64,000 nt of DNA, taken from assembly GCA_035765195.1 (NCBI GenBank), contig DASTYC010000006.1, positions 124,001 through 188,000 on the forward strand, in the 5' to 3' direction. Source of the DNA: CALAED01 sp035765195 (lineage in GTDB: Bacteria; Actinomycetota; Actinomycetes; Streptosporangiales; Streptosporangiaceae). Numbering within the stretch: the stretch's first letter is position 1; each line of letters begins with the position of its first letter. Shown one piece after another: positions 33,648 through 41,649 of the stretch. A model generated the notes under the pieces. The model did no database searches and was not told the DNA's origin. It was given only the letters and a program-made list of their open reading frames with translations. Both the position numbers and the translations under genes were made by a program.

Positions 33648-35009
33648 GTGATCGAGATCATCCCGATCGACACCCCATCGCTGGGAGACCGCAGCTACGT
33701 CGTCACCGACGGCGAGGTGGCGTTCGCGGTCGATCCGCAGCGCGACATCGACCGGGTGCTCGCCGTCACCGGCGAGCGCCGGATCGCCGTCACGCACGTG
33801 TTCGAGACCCACATCCACAACGACTACGTGACCGGCGGGCACGCGCTGGCCAAGGCCACCAGCGCGGAGTACCACGTCAACGCGGCCGACCCGGTGGCGT
33901 TCGACCACCATCCCGTCGCCGACGGCGACGTGATCGCCGTCGGGCCGCGGATGCGGGTGCGGGTGCTGGCGACGCCGGGCCACACGTTCACCCACCTGGC
34001 CTACGTGCTGGAAGAGTCCGGGCGGGCCAGGGCCGTCTTCACCGGCGGTTCGCTGCTGTACGGATCGACCGGGCGGCCGGACCTGCTGGGGCCGGCGCAC
34101 ACGCACGACCTGGTGGCCGCCCAGTACGGCTCGGCCCACCGGCTGGCCCGCGAGCTGCCCGACGACACCGAGGTCTACCCCACCCACGGCTTCGGCAGCT
34201 TCTGCTCCGCCACGCAGTCCGAAGCCGACGCCTCCACCATCGGCCGGGAGCGGCACTCCAACCCGGTCCTCACTTTGGACGAACGGGCCTATGTGGAGTC
34301 GCTGTTGGCCGGGCTGGACACCTACCCGGCCTACTACGCCCACATGGCGCCGGCCAACGCCGCCGGACCCGACGCACCGGATCTTTCCGCGCCGCGCCGC
34401 GCCGACCCCGCCGAGCTGCGCCGCCGCATCACCAACGGCGAATGGGTCGTCGACCTGCGCTCCCGTACCGCGTTCGCGGCCGGGCACATGGCCGGCACGT
34501 TCAACATCGAACTGGCGGGCAGCTTCGCCACCTATCTCGGCTGGCTCATCCCCTGGGGCACGCCATTGACCCTGCTCGGTGAGACGGCCGAGGACGTCGC
34601 CGCCGCCCAGCGGGAGCTGGTCCGCATCGGCATCGACCGTCCCGCCGCGTCCGCCACCGGCGGCCCGGACCGGTGGGGCGCCGGGGAGCGGCTGCGATCA
34701 TTCCCGACCGCGACGTTCGCCGATTACGCCGACGTCCGGCACCACCGGCCCGTCGTATTGCTGGACGTGCGCCGCGTCCTGGAATGGAACGCGTCCCACA
34801 TCGAGGGCGCTCTCCACATCCCGCTCCACGATCTGCTCCGCCGCATCGATGAGATCCCGGACGGCGAGGTGTGGGTGCACTGCCGGGCCGGCCAGCGGGC
34901 CGCCATCGCCGCGTCCATCCTCGCCGCCACCGGGCGACGAGTGGTGGCCATCGATGAGGAATACCCCGACCAGGCCCGGCCCGGTCTGCCGCTCGTGGTG
35001 GCCGCGTGA
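33648..35009 (+). CDS. Persulfide dioxygenase-rhodanese fusion (metallo-beta-lactamase fold)
   Basis: A 453-residue protein. Residues 1-245 form an ETHE1/CstB-like metallo-beta-lactamase domain with THIHND (54-59) and ATPGHTFTH. The position that is FTGD in many relatives reads FTGGSLLYG, so a bridging aspartate is absent, as expected for a mononuclear iron site. A first rhodanese-like domain (about 260-350) has no cysteine loop (WLIPWGTPLTLLG) and is structural; the second has VHCRAGQRAA with the catalytic Cys. It oxidises thiol persulfides to sulfite and thiosulfate. GTG start at 33648 after GAAAGG. Product sulfite would be exported by the TauE-like protein downstream. Confidence 0.92.
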   Translation: MIEIIPIDTPSLGDRSYVVTDGEVAFAVDPQRDIDRVLAVTGERRIAVTHVFETHIHNDYVTGGHALAKATSAEYHVNAADPVAFDHHPVADGDVIAVGPRMRVRVLATPGHTFTHLAYVLEESGRARAVFTGGSLLYGSTGRPDLLGPAHTHDLVAAQYGSAHRLARELPDDTEVYPTHGFGSFCSATQSEADASTIGRERHSNPVLTLDERAYVESLLAGLDTYPAYYAHMAPANAAGPDAPDLSAPRRADPAELRRRITNGEWVVDLRSRTAFAAGHMAGTFNIELAGSFATYLGWLIPWGTPLTLLGETAEDVAAAQRELVRIGIDRPAASATGGPDRWGAGERLRSFPTATFADYADVRHHRPVVLLDVRRVLEWNASHIEGALHIPLHDLLRRIDEIPDGEVWVHCRAGQRAAIAASILAATGRRVVAIDEEYPDQARPGLPLVVAA

Positions 35010-35083
35010 CCCGGATGTCACACGGCACTCACGCCGACCCGGCCCACCCCATACCCCCCGAGCCAACGGAAGGAGCGGCCGCC

Positions 35084-35665
35084 ATGGACAAGCTGCCCGC
35101 GACGCTGAACACCGCGGAGCTGCGTGACCGTATCGCCGATCCGCGGGCGCCGCGGATGCTGGACGTGCGTACTCCTGGCGAGTTCGCCGCCGTGCACATC
35201 CCCGGCTCGTACAACGTCCCGCTCGACACGCTCCGCGAACACCGCGCCGAGCTGAGACGGCGGCTCGATGATGTGGTGCTGGTGTGCCGTACCGGCAACC
35301 GCGCCGCGCAGGCCGAGCGGGCGCTGGCCGAGGCCGGCATGACCAACGTGCACGTCCTGGCCGGCGGCATCCTGGCCTGGGAGGCCGCCGGCGGGCCGCT
35401 CAACCGCGGCCGGCCGCGGTGGGACCTCGAACGCCAGGTACGCCTCGTCGCCGGGGCGCTGGTCGTGGCGGCGGTGGCCGGCGGCCTCGTCGTGCCCGGG
35501 CTGTGGTGGCTGGCCGCCGTGGTCGGCGCGGGGCTGATGGTCGCCGCGCTGACCAACACCTGCGCGCTGGGCGCCGCGTTGGCCCGGCTGCCGTTCAACA
35601 AGGGACCGGGCTGCGACATCGAGACCGTGGTCGACCGGCTCGTGCGGGACGGGCGGGCGACATGA
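35084..35665 (+). CDS. Membrane-anchored rhodanese with DUF2892 domain
   Basis: A 193-residue protein. The N-terminal rhodanese domain has the active loop CRTGNRAA. Two C-terminal membrane helices (VRLVAGALVVAAVAGGLVVPGLWWLAAVVGAG region) belong to DUF2892, ending with LPFNKGPGCDIE. It places sulfurtransferase activity at the cytoplasmic face of the membrane, near the sulfite exporter. ATG 35084 follows GGAAGGAG. Its stop overlaps the TauE start (ATGA). Confidence 0.9.
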   Translation: MDKLPATLNTAELRDRIADPRAPRMLDVRTPGEFAAVHIPGSYNVPLDTLREHRAELRRRLDDVVLVCRTGNRAAQAERALAEAGMTNVHVLAGGILAWEAAGGPLNRGRPRWDLERQVRLVAGALVVAAVAGGLVVPGLWWLAAVVGAGLMVAALTNTCALGAALARLPFNKGPGCDIETVVDRLVRDGRAT

Positions 35666-36558
35666 TGCTCGCGCTCACCCTGGCCGCGGCCCTCGCCGTC
35701 GGCATCGCGCTCGGCCTGCTCGGCGGCGGGGGCTCCATCCTCACCGTGCCCCTCTTGGTGTACGTGGCCGGCGTGGCGCCCAAACCCGCGATCGCCATGT
35801 CGCTGTTCGTCGTGGGCGCCACCGCCCTGGCGGGCGTCCTGCCGCACGCGCGGGCCGGGCGGGTCAACTGGCGCACCGCGCTGCTGTTCGGCGGCGCCGG
35901 CATGACCGGCGCCTACGCCGGGGGGCGGCTCGCCGCCTACATCCCCGCCGCCGTGTTGCTGGCGGCCTTCGCCGTGATGATGGCCGCCACCGCGGCGGCG
36001 ATGCTGCGCCGCCGCACCGAACCGGCGCACGCGCCCGCACGGCGCCCCGTCTACCGGATTCTCGCCGAAGGCGCCGTCGTGGGCCTGGTCACCGGGCTGG
36101 TCGGCGCGGGCGGCGGCTTCCTGGTCGTCCCCGCGCTCGTCCTGCTCGGCGGATTGTCGATGCCGGTCGCCGTCGGCACATCGCTGATGGTCATCGCGCT
36201 GAAGTCGTTCGCGGGCCTGGCCGGCTATCTGCACAGCGTGGACCTGGACTGGCCGCTGACCCTCGCCGTCACCGCCGCCGCGGTCGTCGGCGGCGTCGCC
36301 GGGTCCCGGCTGACCGGCCGGATCGACCCGGTCCGGCTGCGCCGGGCATTCGGGTGGTCCGTCGTTGTCATGGCCGGATTCGTGCTGATCGAACAGGCGC
36401 CCGCGGCGCTGCGCCACGCGTTGTTCGCCACCCCCGCGGGGTGGACGGCACTCGCGGTGATCGCCATGGTGATCGGGCTCGTCAGGTTCTTGCCCGGCCG
36501 GGTCGGCGGCCGCGAGGAAGACCGCCGCGTCGACGAACCGGCCTCGATCCGGCGCTGA
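35662..36558 (+). CDS. TauE/SafE-family sulfite or sulfur-compound exporter
   Basis: A 298-residue membrane protein with about eight helices in two TauE repeats: GIALGLLGGGGSILTVPLLVYVAG near the start and GLVTGLVGAGGGFLVVPALVLLGG in the middle. In CstR-type operons this family exports sulfite made by persulfide oxidation. It is translationally coupled to the preceding rhodanese. Its 3' end overlaps the convergent membrane-protein gene by 77 bp. Confidence 0.88.
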   Translation: MMLALTLAAALAVGIALGLLGGGGSILTVPLLVYVAGVAPKPAIAMSLFVVGATALAGVLPHARAGRVNWRTALLFGGAGMTGAYAGGRLAAYIPAAVLLAAFAVMMAATAAAMLRRRTEPAHAPARRPVYRILAEGAVVGLVTGLVGAGGGFLVVPALVLLGGLSMPVAVGTSLMVIALKSFAGLAGYLHSVDLDWPLTLAVTAAAVVGGVAGSRLTGRIDPVRLRRAFGWSVVVMAGFVLIEQAPAALRHALFATPAGWTALAVIAMVIGLVRFLPGRVGGREEDRRVDEPASIRR

Positions 36559-37570
36559 CCGGTCGCCTGCCCTGGCCGCCCGGCCGCCCGCACAGTTCGC
36601 GCCGGTGCCCGAGCAGCAGCCAGATCAGGATGATCAACGGCGGGGCGAGCAGGCCCGACAGGCGGAACTGTGCCAAGGCGGGCAGGTCTTGGATCGCCGT
36701 GAGTTCGCGGGCGGGCAGTCGCACCAGGGGCGCGAGCTCGCCGATCGACCAGCGCGTGAACGTGACGGACACGGAGGCGAAGGCGACAACGGCGTACACG
36801 AGGGTCCCCCACCAGGCCCACCGCCGCCGCCCCGCGGTCCCGACGGTCAGCACGGCGAGGATCAGAATGGCCGCACCGATCGACGGCATCGCGGCCCGGT
36901 CGTGGTACACCGTGCCGAACACGGGCAACAGGGCGTGGAAGAAGATGTCCCAGTGCAGCACGGCGATCGCGGCCACCTGCAGGCCCAGCACGCCGAGCAC
37001 GCCGGGCGGGACGCGATCGATGCGCGCGGACGCCGCGTCACCGGCGTCGAGCAGTTCGTCCACCGCCCGGTGCCGGAAGCACCACAGCAGGCCGGCGGGC
37101 AACGCGACCAGGAACATCGCGCACAGCACGGCGACGGCCGACCCCTTCGCCGGCGGGCCGCCGCCACCGTGCAGGGCGGGCACCAAGACGACGATGAGCA
37201 CGTTGGCCGTCAGGATGATCCCGGCGAGCAGCCAGGTGCGGGTCAGCAGGACCGACAGGCTCTTGGCCCAGCGGCGCAGCCGCACCGTCCCCACCCCCAG
37301 CGGGATGAGCAGCGCGGCCACCAGGTAGTAGGCGACCGAGTGCCCGATCAGCAGCGCGAACCAGGCGGAACCGACGCCGAAGCCTTCGTAGTAGAACCGC
37401 CCGCCGGGGCTGAACAGGTAGAAGACGTACCACTCCACCGGCGCGTACACCGCCGCCACCACGCCGACGGCGATCTCTGTCAGACCGATCGATGTGGCCG
37501 CCCATCGCACCCGCCGGCGCCCGGCGGCACCGGCCACCGGCGCGCCACCGCGCGCGGTTCGCAGCGCCAT
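36482..37570 (-). CDS. Polytopic membrane protein of unknown function
   Basis: A 362-residue protein with about eight predicted membrane segments. Examples are IGLTEIAVGVVAAVYAPVEW, a large hydrophobic block around SAWFALLIGHSVAYYLVAALLIPLG, and IGAAILILAVLTVGTAG. The C-terminal 40 residues are Arg/Gly-rich. I do not recognise the family. A DevR-like box lies 37 bp upstream. It lies downstream of the hydrogenase operon on the same strand but behind its own upstream region. Confidence 0.7.
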   Translation of the reverse strand: MALRTARGGAPVAGAAGRRRVRWAATSIGLTEIAVGVVAAVYAPVEWYVFYLFSPGGRFYYEGFGVGSAWFALLIGHSVAYYLVAALLIPLGVGTVRLRRWAKSLSVLLTRTWLLAGIILTANVLIVVLVPALHGGGGPPAKGSAVAVLCAMFLVALPAGLLWCFRHRAVDELLDAGDAASARIDRVPPGVLGVLGLQVAAIAVLHWDIFFHALLPVFGTVYHDRAAMPSIGAAILILAVLTVGTAGRRRWAWWGTLVYAVVAFASVSVTFTRWSIGELAPLVRLPARELTAIQDLPALAQFRLSGLLAPPLIILIWLLLGHRRELCGRPGGQGRRPVSAGSRPVRRRGGLPRGRRPGRART

Positions 37571-37606
37571 GCCTTCATCTGAAGGCCACCGGCCGGGGGC
37601 GGGCCA

Positions 37607-37620
37607 GGGACTTTCGGCCC
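37607..37620. promoter_or_regulatory. DevR/DosR-like box
   Basis: GGGACTTTCGGCCC, a near match to the GGGACT-core box of the mycobacterial DosR regulon, 37 bp upstream of the membrane-protein ATG at 37570. Confidence 0.6.
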
Positions 37621-37668
37621 TGAGGTCAAGAACCGGACCGGTCAGGCCCGCGCGGCCGGCGCTCCCCC

Positions 37669-38139
37669 TCAGGCGGCGAGCAGGAAGAGGACGGCGACGG
37701 CCAGGAGCGGGACGGCGAGCGTCACTCCCGATCCGCCGGCGCCCACGCTCGCCACGCCGACGAGCAGCAGCAGCCGGCCGGCCGGCGCCGGCCGGCGCAC
37801 GCCCAGGAAGCCCAGGCCGACGGCGACGGCGAGTGCGCCGGCCGTACCGACGGGGCCGACCTCATCGCGCGGTACGACGCCGACCACCAGGTCGACCACG
37901 ATGAACACGGCGAGAAGGATCGCCAGCACCGTCAGCGGGCGCGTGGCCCGCTCCGGCCGCCACACCGAGAACGCCGCGAGCGCGACCGCGACCACGGCCC
38001 AGGTCACCGCGAGCGCGATCGCCGCCGGTCCGCCCGGATCCATGATGGATTCGCCGATGATGAACGCCCCGCCGAAGACCGCGACGAACACGATCAGGCC
38101 GAACCCGGAGAACCTGGCGATCGCCGGGAGGGTCTTCAT
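37669..38139 (-). CDS. Small four-helix membrane protein of the hydrogenase operon
   Basis: A 156-residue protein starting MKTLPAIARFSGFGLIVFVAVFGG, with about four to five membrane helices and no soluble domain. The family is not recognised. Its ATG overlaps the stop of the hydrogenase maturation protease (ATGA), so it belongs to the hydrogenase operon. Since no cytochrome b subunit is encoded and the small subunit has no C-terminal anchor, this protein could be a membrane partner of the enzyme (inference). Confidence 0.75.
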   Translation of the reverse strand: MKTLPAIARFSGFGLIVFVAVFGGAFIIGESIMDPGGPAAIALAVTWAVVAVALAAFSVWRPERATRPLTVLAILLAVFIVVDLVVGVVPRDEVGPVGTAGALAVAVGLGFLGVRRPAPAGRLLLLVGVASVGAGGSGVTLAVPLLAVAVLFLLAA

Positions 38140-38663
38140 GCCACCCACGGCGACCCGCCGCCTTCAGCGTGCTGCCGGTCGAACTTCGCGCACCACGCCT
38201 TGACCGTCCGCACGGCGCCGGGCAACGCCCGTTCGACCGGTCGGCTGAGCTCCATGCCGACCTCGGTGCCGGCCACCTGGATTCCGACCAAAACCGTCGC
38301 CGCGGGCAGCATCCCGGCCAGCCGCGCGGCGCCGATCAGGTCGGCGACGCCGACCTGGTGCACGGTCAGGTGCGTGCCGACGGCGTTGCCCAGCAGGTCA
38401 TCGGCGTAGATGTGCAGGCTGCCTGGCGGGGCCCCGACGTCGATGGCGTCGACGATCACCACCGCCCTCGCCGCCGCGACCAAGGGGAGCAGTTCCAGTC
38501 CCCGTGTGCCGCCGTCGACCACCTCGGTCGCCGGCGGCAGCCCGGTATCGCCGGCCAGTTCCTGGGCGACGCGCACCCCCACCCCGTCGTCGCCGAGCAA
38601 GATGTTGCCGATTCCGAGCACCACCAGGGGCCGCTGTGCGGTGCCCGCTCGATCGTGTGTCAT
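38136..38663 (-). CDS. Hydrogenase maturation protease (HupD/HyaD type)
   Basis: A 175-residue endopeptidase of the HupD family. The signature VVLGIGNILLGDDGVGVRVAQEL has the nickel-sensing Asp; VDGGTRGLELLP and the His of THLTVHQVGVADLI complete the site. It removes the C-terminal extension of the large subunit after nickel insertion. It is translationally coupled to both neighbours (ATGA on each side). No HypA-F genes are in the window, so the remaining maturation machinery must be elsewhere. Confidence 0.92.
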   Translation of the reverse strand: MTHDRAGTAQRPLVVLGIGNILLGDDGVGVRVAQELAGDTGLPPATEVVDGGTRGLELLPLVAAARAVVIVDAIDVGAPPGSLHIYADDLLGNAVGTHLTVHQVGVADLIGAARLAGMLPAATVLVGIQVAGTEVGMELSRPVERALPGAVRTVKAWCAKFDRQHAEGGGSPWVA

Positions 38664-40372
38664 CCGATTCGGACGGTGACCGAAGCACCGCTTGCCGGGT
38701 CGTGCACGTGGACGGCGCAGGCCATGCACGGGTCGAACGAGTGCAGGGTGCGCAGCACCTCCACCGGACGCTCCGGATCCGCCAGCGGAGTGGTGAGGAG
38801 GGCCTGCTCCCAGGCGCCGCGCCGGCCGGCGGCGTCGCGCGGAGAGCCGTTCCATGTGGTGGGCACGACCAGCTGGTAGGCGGCGATCTTGCCGTCGGCG
38901 ATGCTCACCCAGTGACCGAGCGATCCCCGTGGCGCCTCCGTCGCCCCCCATCCGGTCGCCGCGGCGGGCCACGTCGCCGGATCCCACTTCGTGTTGTCGG
39001 ACACCCGCAGGTCGCCGCGGGCCATGTTGTCCCGCAGGGACCGCAGCCAGACAGGCAGGCGGGCCGCGAGCAGCTGGGTCTCCACGGCACGCGCGGCCAC
39101 GCGGCCGAGCGTGCTGAACAGGTCGGTGGCGCGCAGGTCCGCGCGGTTCAAGAACCGGTCGGTCGCCTCTCGCGCCTCCTCGACCCCGGCGGCGTAGGCG
39201 ACCGCGAGGCGGGCCAGCGGGCCGACCTCGTAGACGGCGCCCTCGTAGCGCGGGGCCTTGAGCCAGCTGTACTTGATGCTGGTGATGGACTCATACGGCG
39301 GCCGGGGACCGGTGTAGCGCGGACGTGTCTCGCCCACGCTCGGGTGTTTGAGGGTCTCGTCCCCGTCGGTGTAGGAGTACCAGGAATGGGCGACGGTCTC
39401 GGCGATCGCGGCCTGGTCGACGGGCAGGGCCGCGCCCAGGTCGCGTCCGACGATCCGGCCGCGGGGCAGGAAGAACGAATCCGCGCCCGTGTCGCCCTCG
39501 GGGAAATCGCCGTAGGACAGCAGGTTTCCCGGTCCCGCCCCCAGGGCGGCCCACTGGTCCTTGTAGTGCGAGGCGACCAGCGCGACATCGGGGACGAGGA
39601 CCTTGTCGACGAACTCCCTCCCCGCGGTCAGCAGGTCGTCCATCTGTGTGAGCGTCGCGTTGTTGACCCCGCTCGGCGCGTCGGGGGCGAGGGTGATGGC
39701 CATGCCGCCGACTGCGTAGGTCTGCGGATGCGGGTTCTTTCCGCCGAGGATCGCGTGTACCCGGATGAAGTCGCGCTGCCATTCCAGCGCCTCCAGGTAG
39801 TGGGCCACCAGCAGCAGGTCGGCTTCGGGCGAGAGCGTGTAGGCGGGGTGTCCCCAGTAGCCGCCGCCGAACGGGCCGAGCTGCCCGGAGTCGACGAACC
39901 CCTGTAGCCGGGCACGCACCTCGCCGAAGTAGGCGGCGCTGTTCTTGGGCCACCCGACGTTCGTCCGCGAGCACAGCTCGGCGGTGGCGGCCGGGTCCGC
40001 CGACAGGGCGGCCATGACGTCGACCCAGTCCAGCGCGTGCAGATGGTAGAAGTGGATGACGTGGTCGTGGACGAACTGGCTGCCGCTGAGCAGGTTGCGC
40101 ACGATCCGCGCGTTGGGCGGGATGACGATGCCGAGGGCGTCCTCCATCGCGCGAACCGAGGAGATGGCGTGCACGTGGGTACAGACCCCGCAGGCGCGCT
40201 GCGCGATCACCCACGCCTCCCGGGGGTCACGGCCGTCCAGGATGAGCTCGATGCCGCGGAACATGGTGCCGGTGCTCCAGGCGTCGCGCACGACGTGATC
40301 GGTGTGTTCGACCTCGACGCGCATATGCCCTTCGATGCGGGTGATCGGATCGATGACGGTGCGGGGCATCAC
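38660..40372 (-). CDS. [NiFe]-hydrogenase large subunit
   Basis: A 570-residue catalytic subunit. The N-terminal nickel motif RACGVC (L1), the mid-chain KYSWLKAPRYEG and the C-terminal DPCMACAVH (L2) supply the four Ni-Fe cysteines and the conserved Arg/Lys. The 15 residues after AVH are the extension cleaved by the HupD-type protease. The sequence fits group 1 uptake hydrogenases. It oxidises hydrogen, passing electrons to the small subunit. The order small-large-protease-membrane protein forms one leftward operon. Two adjacent DevR-like boxes before the small subunit suggest hypoxic control. Confidence 0.95.
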   Translation of the reverse strand: MMPRTVIDPITRIEGHMRVEVEHTDHVVRDAWSTGTMFRGIELILDGRDPREAWVIAQRACGVCTHVHAISSVRAMEDALGIVIPPNARIVRNLLSGSQFVHDHVIHFYHLHALDWVDVMAALSADPAATAELCSRTNVGWPKNSAAYFGEVRARLQGFVDSGQLGPFGGGYWGHPAYTLSPEADLLLVAHYLEALEWQRDFIRVHAILGGKNPHPQTYAVGGMAITLAPDAPSGVNNATLTQMDDLLTAGREFVDKVLVPDVALVASHYKDQWAALGAGPGNLLSYGDFPEGDTGADSFFLPRGRIVGRDLGAALPVDQAAIAETVAHSWYSYTDGDETLKHPSVGETRPRYTGPRPPYESITSIKYSWLKAPRYEGAVYEVGPLARLAVAYAAGVEEAREATDRFLNRADLRATDLFSTLGRVAARAVETQLLAARLPVWLRSLRDNMARGDLRVSDNTKWDPATWPAAATGWGATEAPRGSLGHWVSIADGKIAAYQLVVPTTWNGSPRDAAGRRGAWEQALLTTPLADPERPVEVLRTLHSFDPCMACAVHVHDPASGASVTVRIG

Positions 40373-40406
40373 GAATCTCCCTTGCCGGTTCCCTTGTCGT
40401 TGGCGC

Positions 40407-41474
40407 TCAGGTGCCCTGGGACGAGGACGAGGACGAGGACGAGGCTGGGGCGGCCGGGAAGGCTCTGCTCAAGTTGTCCCAGAACTTCGGGCGGGTGCAC
40501 CCCAGACAGGGCGCGCCGGACGCGACCGGCCAGCTTGTTCCGCTGTTGAATCGCGCGGTCGGGCAGTTCGCCGGTGTCCCTGGCCCCAGGCAGCCCATCT
40601 TCAGCAGACACCAGCCCTGCTGGTGCCCCTCGTCGCCCCACTCCAGGACGAACCGCCCGGCCCGATAGTGCCGCCGCCGATCGCACAGTTCGTGCACGCA
40701 GCTTCCGTACGCGAACTCCGGCCGGCCGAGTTCGTCGAGCTCGGGCCACGTGCCGAACGTGAGGTAGTGGACGAGGGTCGCCGTCAAGTTGTCCACGTTC
40801 ATCGGGCAGCCGGGCAGCGTGATGATCGTCTTACCGCTGCCGGACAGGAACTCCCGGATGCCGACCGCGCCGGTCACGCCGCCGCGCGCGGCGGGCAGCC
40901 CTCCGTCGAACGCGCAGCTGCCCACGCCGATGACCGCCAGCGCGTCGCCGGCCGCCTCCTCGACGACCTGCGTGAACGCCTTGCCCCCGATACAGCAGAA
41001 CGCCCCGTCGCCGGCCGTGGGCACCGACCCCTCGACCACGAGCACGTAGCGCCCGGCAAAGCGGGCGATCGTGTCCGCCCTCTGGTTCTCCGCGGCCGTC
41101 CCGGACGGGGCCATCAGCAGTTCGACGTAGTCGATCGACAGGCGGTCGAGCACGAGCTCGGAGGGCGTCGGGTCGGACGCCCGCAGGAAACCTTCGATGT
41201 TGCCGTTGCAGTCCTGTCCGTTCAGCCACAGGACGGGAAGCCGGGGCTGCGTGGTCAGCGCGTGGGCAATCCGCTCACCGAACGGATCCGCGGGCAGCGC
41301 GAGCACTCCGGCGATGAAGCCGCACCACTGGAGGAACGAGCGTCGCCCGACCCCGTCCCGTTCCAGCAGGGCGGCGACCGAAGGCGGTTCGGCGGGCGCG
41401 CGGCCGGTATCGATAGTCGCGCCGGCCGTGTCCCGCGCCGGGTCCTGGGTGAGTCCTGATCCGCGTCGCGTCAT
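40407..41474 (-). CDS. [NiFe]-hydrogenase small subunit with Tat signal
   Basis: A 355-residue iron-sulfur subunit. A twin-arginine signal (GRRSFLQWCGFIAGVLAL, about 43-60) indicates export. Ligands for medial and distal clusters are present (SCVHELCDRRRHY, GCLGPGTPANCPTARFN, APCLGC). At the proximal cluster the usual C-x2-C reads CNGN (Cys89, Asn92), so one cysteine ligand is replaced; GSCAF and PGCPMN remain. There is no C-terminal membrane helix; the tail is seven serines from a TCCTCG repeat. It starts 51 bp downstream of tandem DevR-like boxes. Confidence 0.93.
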   Translation of the reverse strand: MTRRGSGLTQDPARDTAGATIDTGRAPAEPPSVAALLERDGVGRRSFLQWCGFIAGVLALPADPFGERIAHALTTQPRLPVLWLNGQDCNGNIEGFLRASDPTPSELVLDRLSIDYVELLMAPSGTAAENQRADTIARFAGRYVLVVEGSVPTAGDGAFCCIGGKAFTQVVEEAAGDALAVIGVGSCAFDGGLPAARGGVTGAVGIREFLSGSGKTIITLPGCPMNVDNLTATLVHYLTFGTWPELDELGRPEFAYGSCVHELCDRRRHYRAGRFVLEWGDEGHQQGWCLLKMGCLGPGTPANCPTARFNSGTSWPVASGAPCLGCTRPKFWDNLSRAFPAAPASSSSSSSSQGT

Positions 41475-41524
41475 GACACACCTCCACAGCCGACAGGCTC
41501 AGCCTGTTCCGACGCGACGGGGCA

Positions 41525-41552
41525 GGGCCCAAAGTCCCGGGACCACGGTCCC
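41525..41552. promoter_or_regulatory. Tandem DevR/DosR-like boxes
   Basis: Two directly adjacent 14-mers: GGGCCCAAAGTCCC (41525-41538) and GGGACCACGGTCCC (41539-41552), 51 bp upstream of the hydrogenase small-subunit start. The second is a strong palindrome. Confidence 0.65.
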
Positions 41553-41599
41553 GAACGACCCGTTTTGACCGCACCGTCCGGCGGAAGTCCCGCCGGCAA

Positions 41600-41613
41600 G
41601 GGACCGAGGTCCG
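41600..41613. promoter_or_regulatory. DevR/DosR-like box
   Basis: GGGACCGAGGTCCG, ending 36 bp before the SufS-like ATG at 41650, on the other side of the divergent promoter region shared with the hydrogenase. Confidence 0.55.
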
Positions 41614-41649
41614 GCGACGAGATCGGTGCCGGCGCGCCAAGCTGAGCAC

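Noticed and set aside
37771..37800. GC-only self-complementary run inside the four-helix membrane protein gene
   Set aside because: It is coding sequence of Arg/Ala/Gly/Pro codons; no evidence for an independent element.
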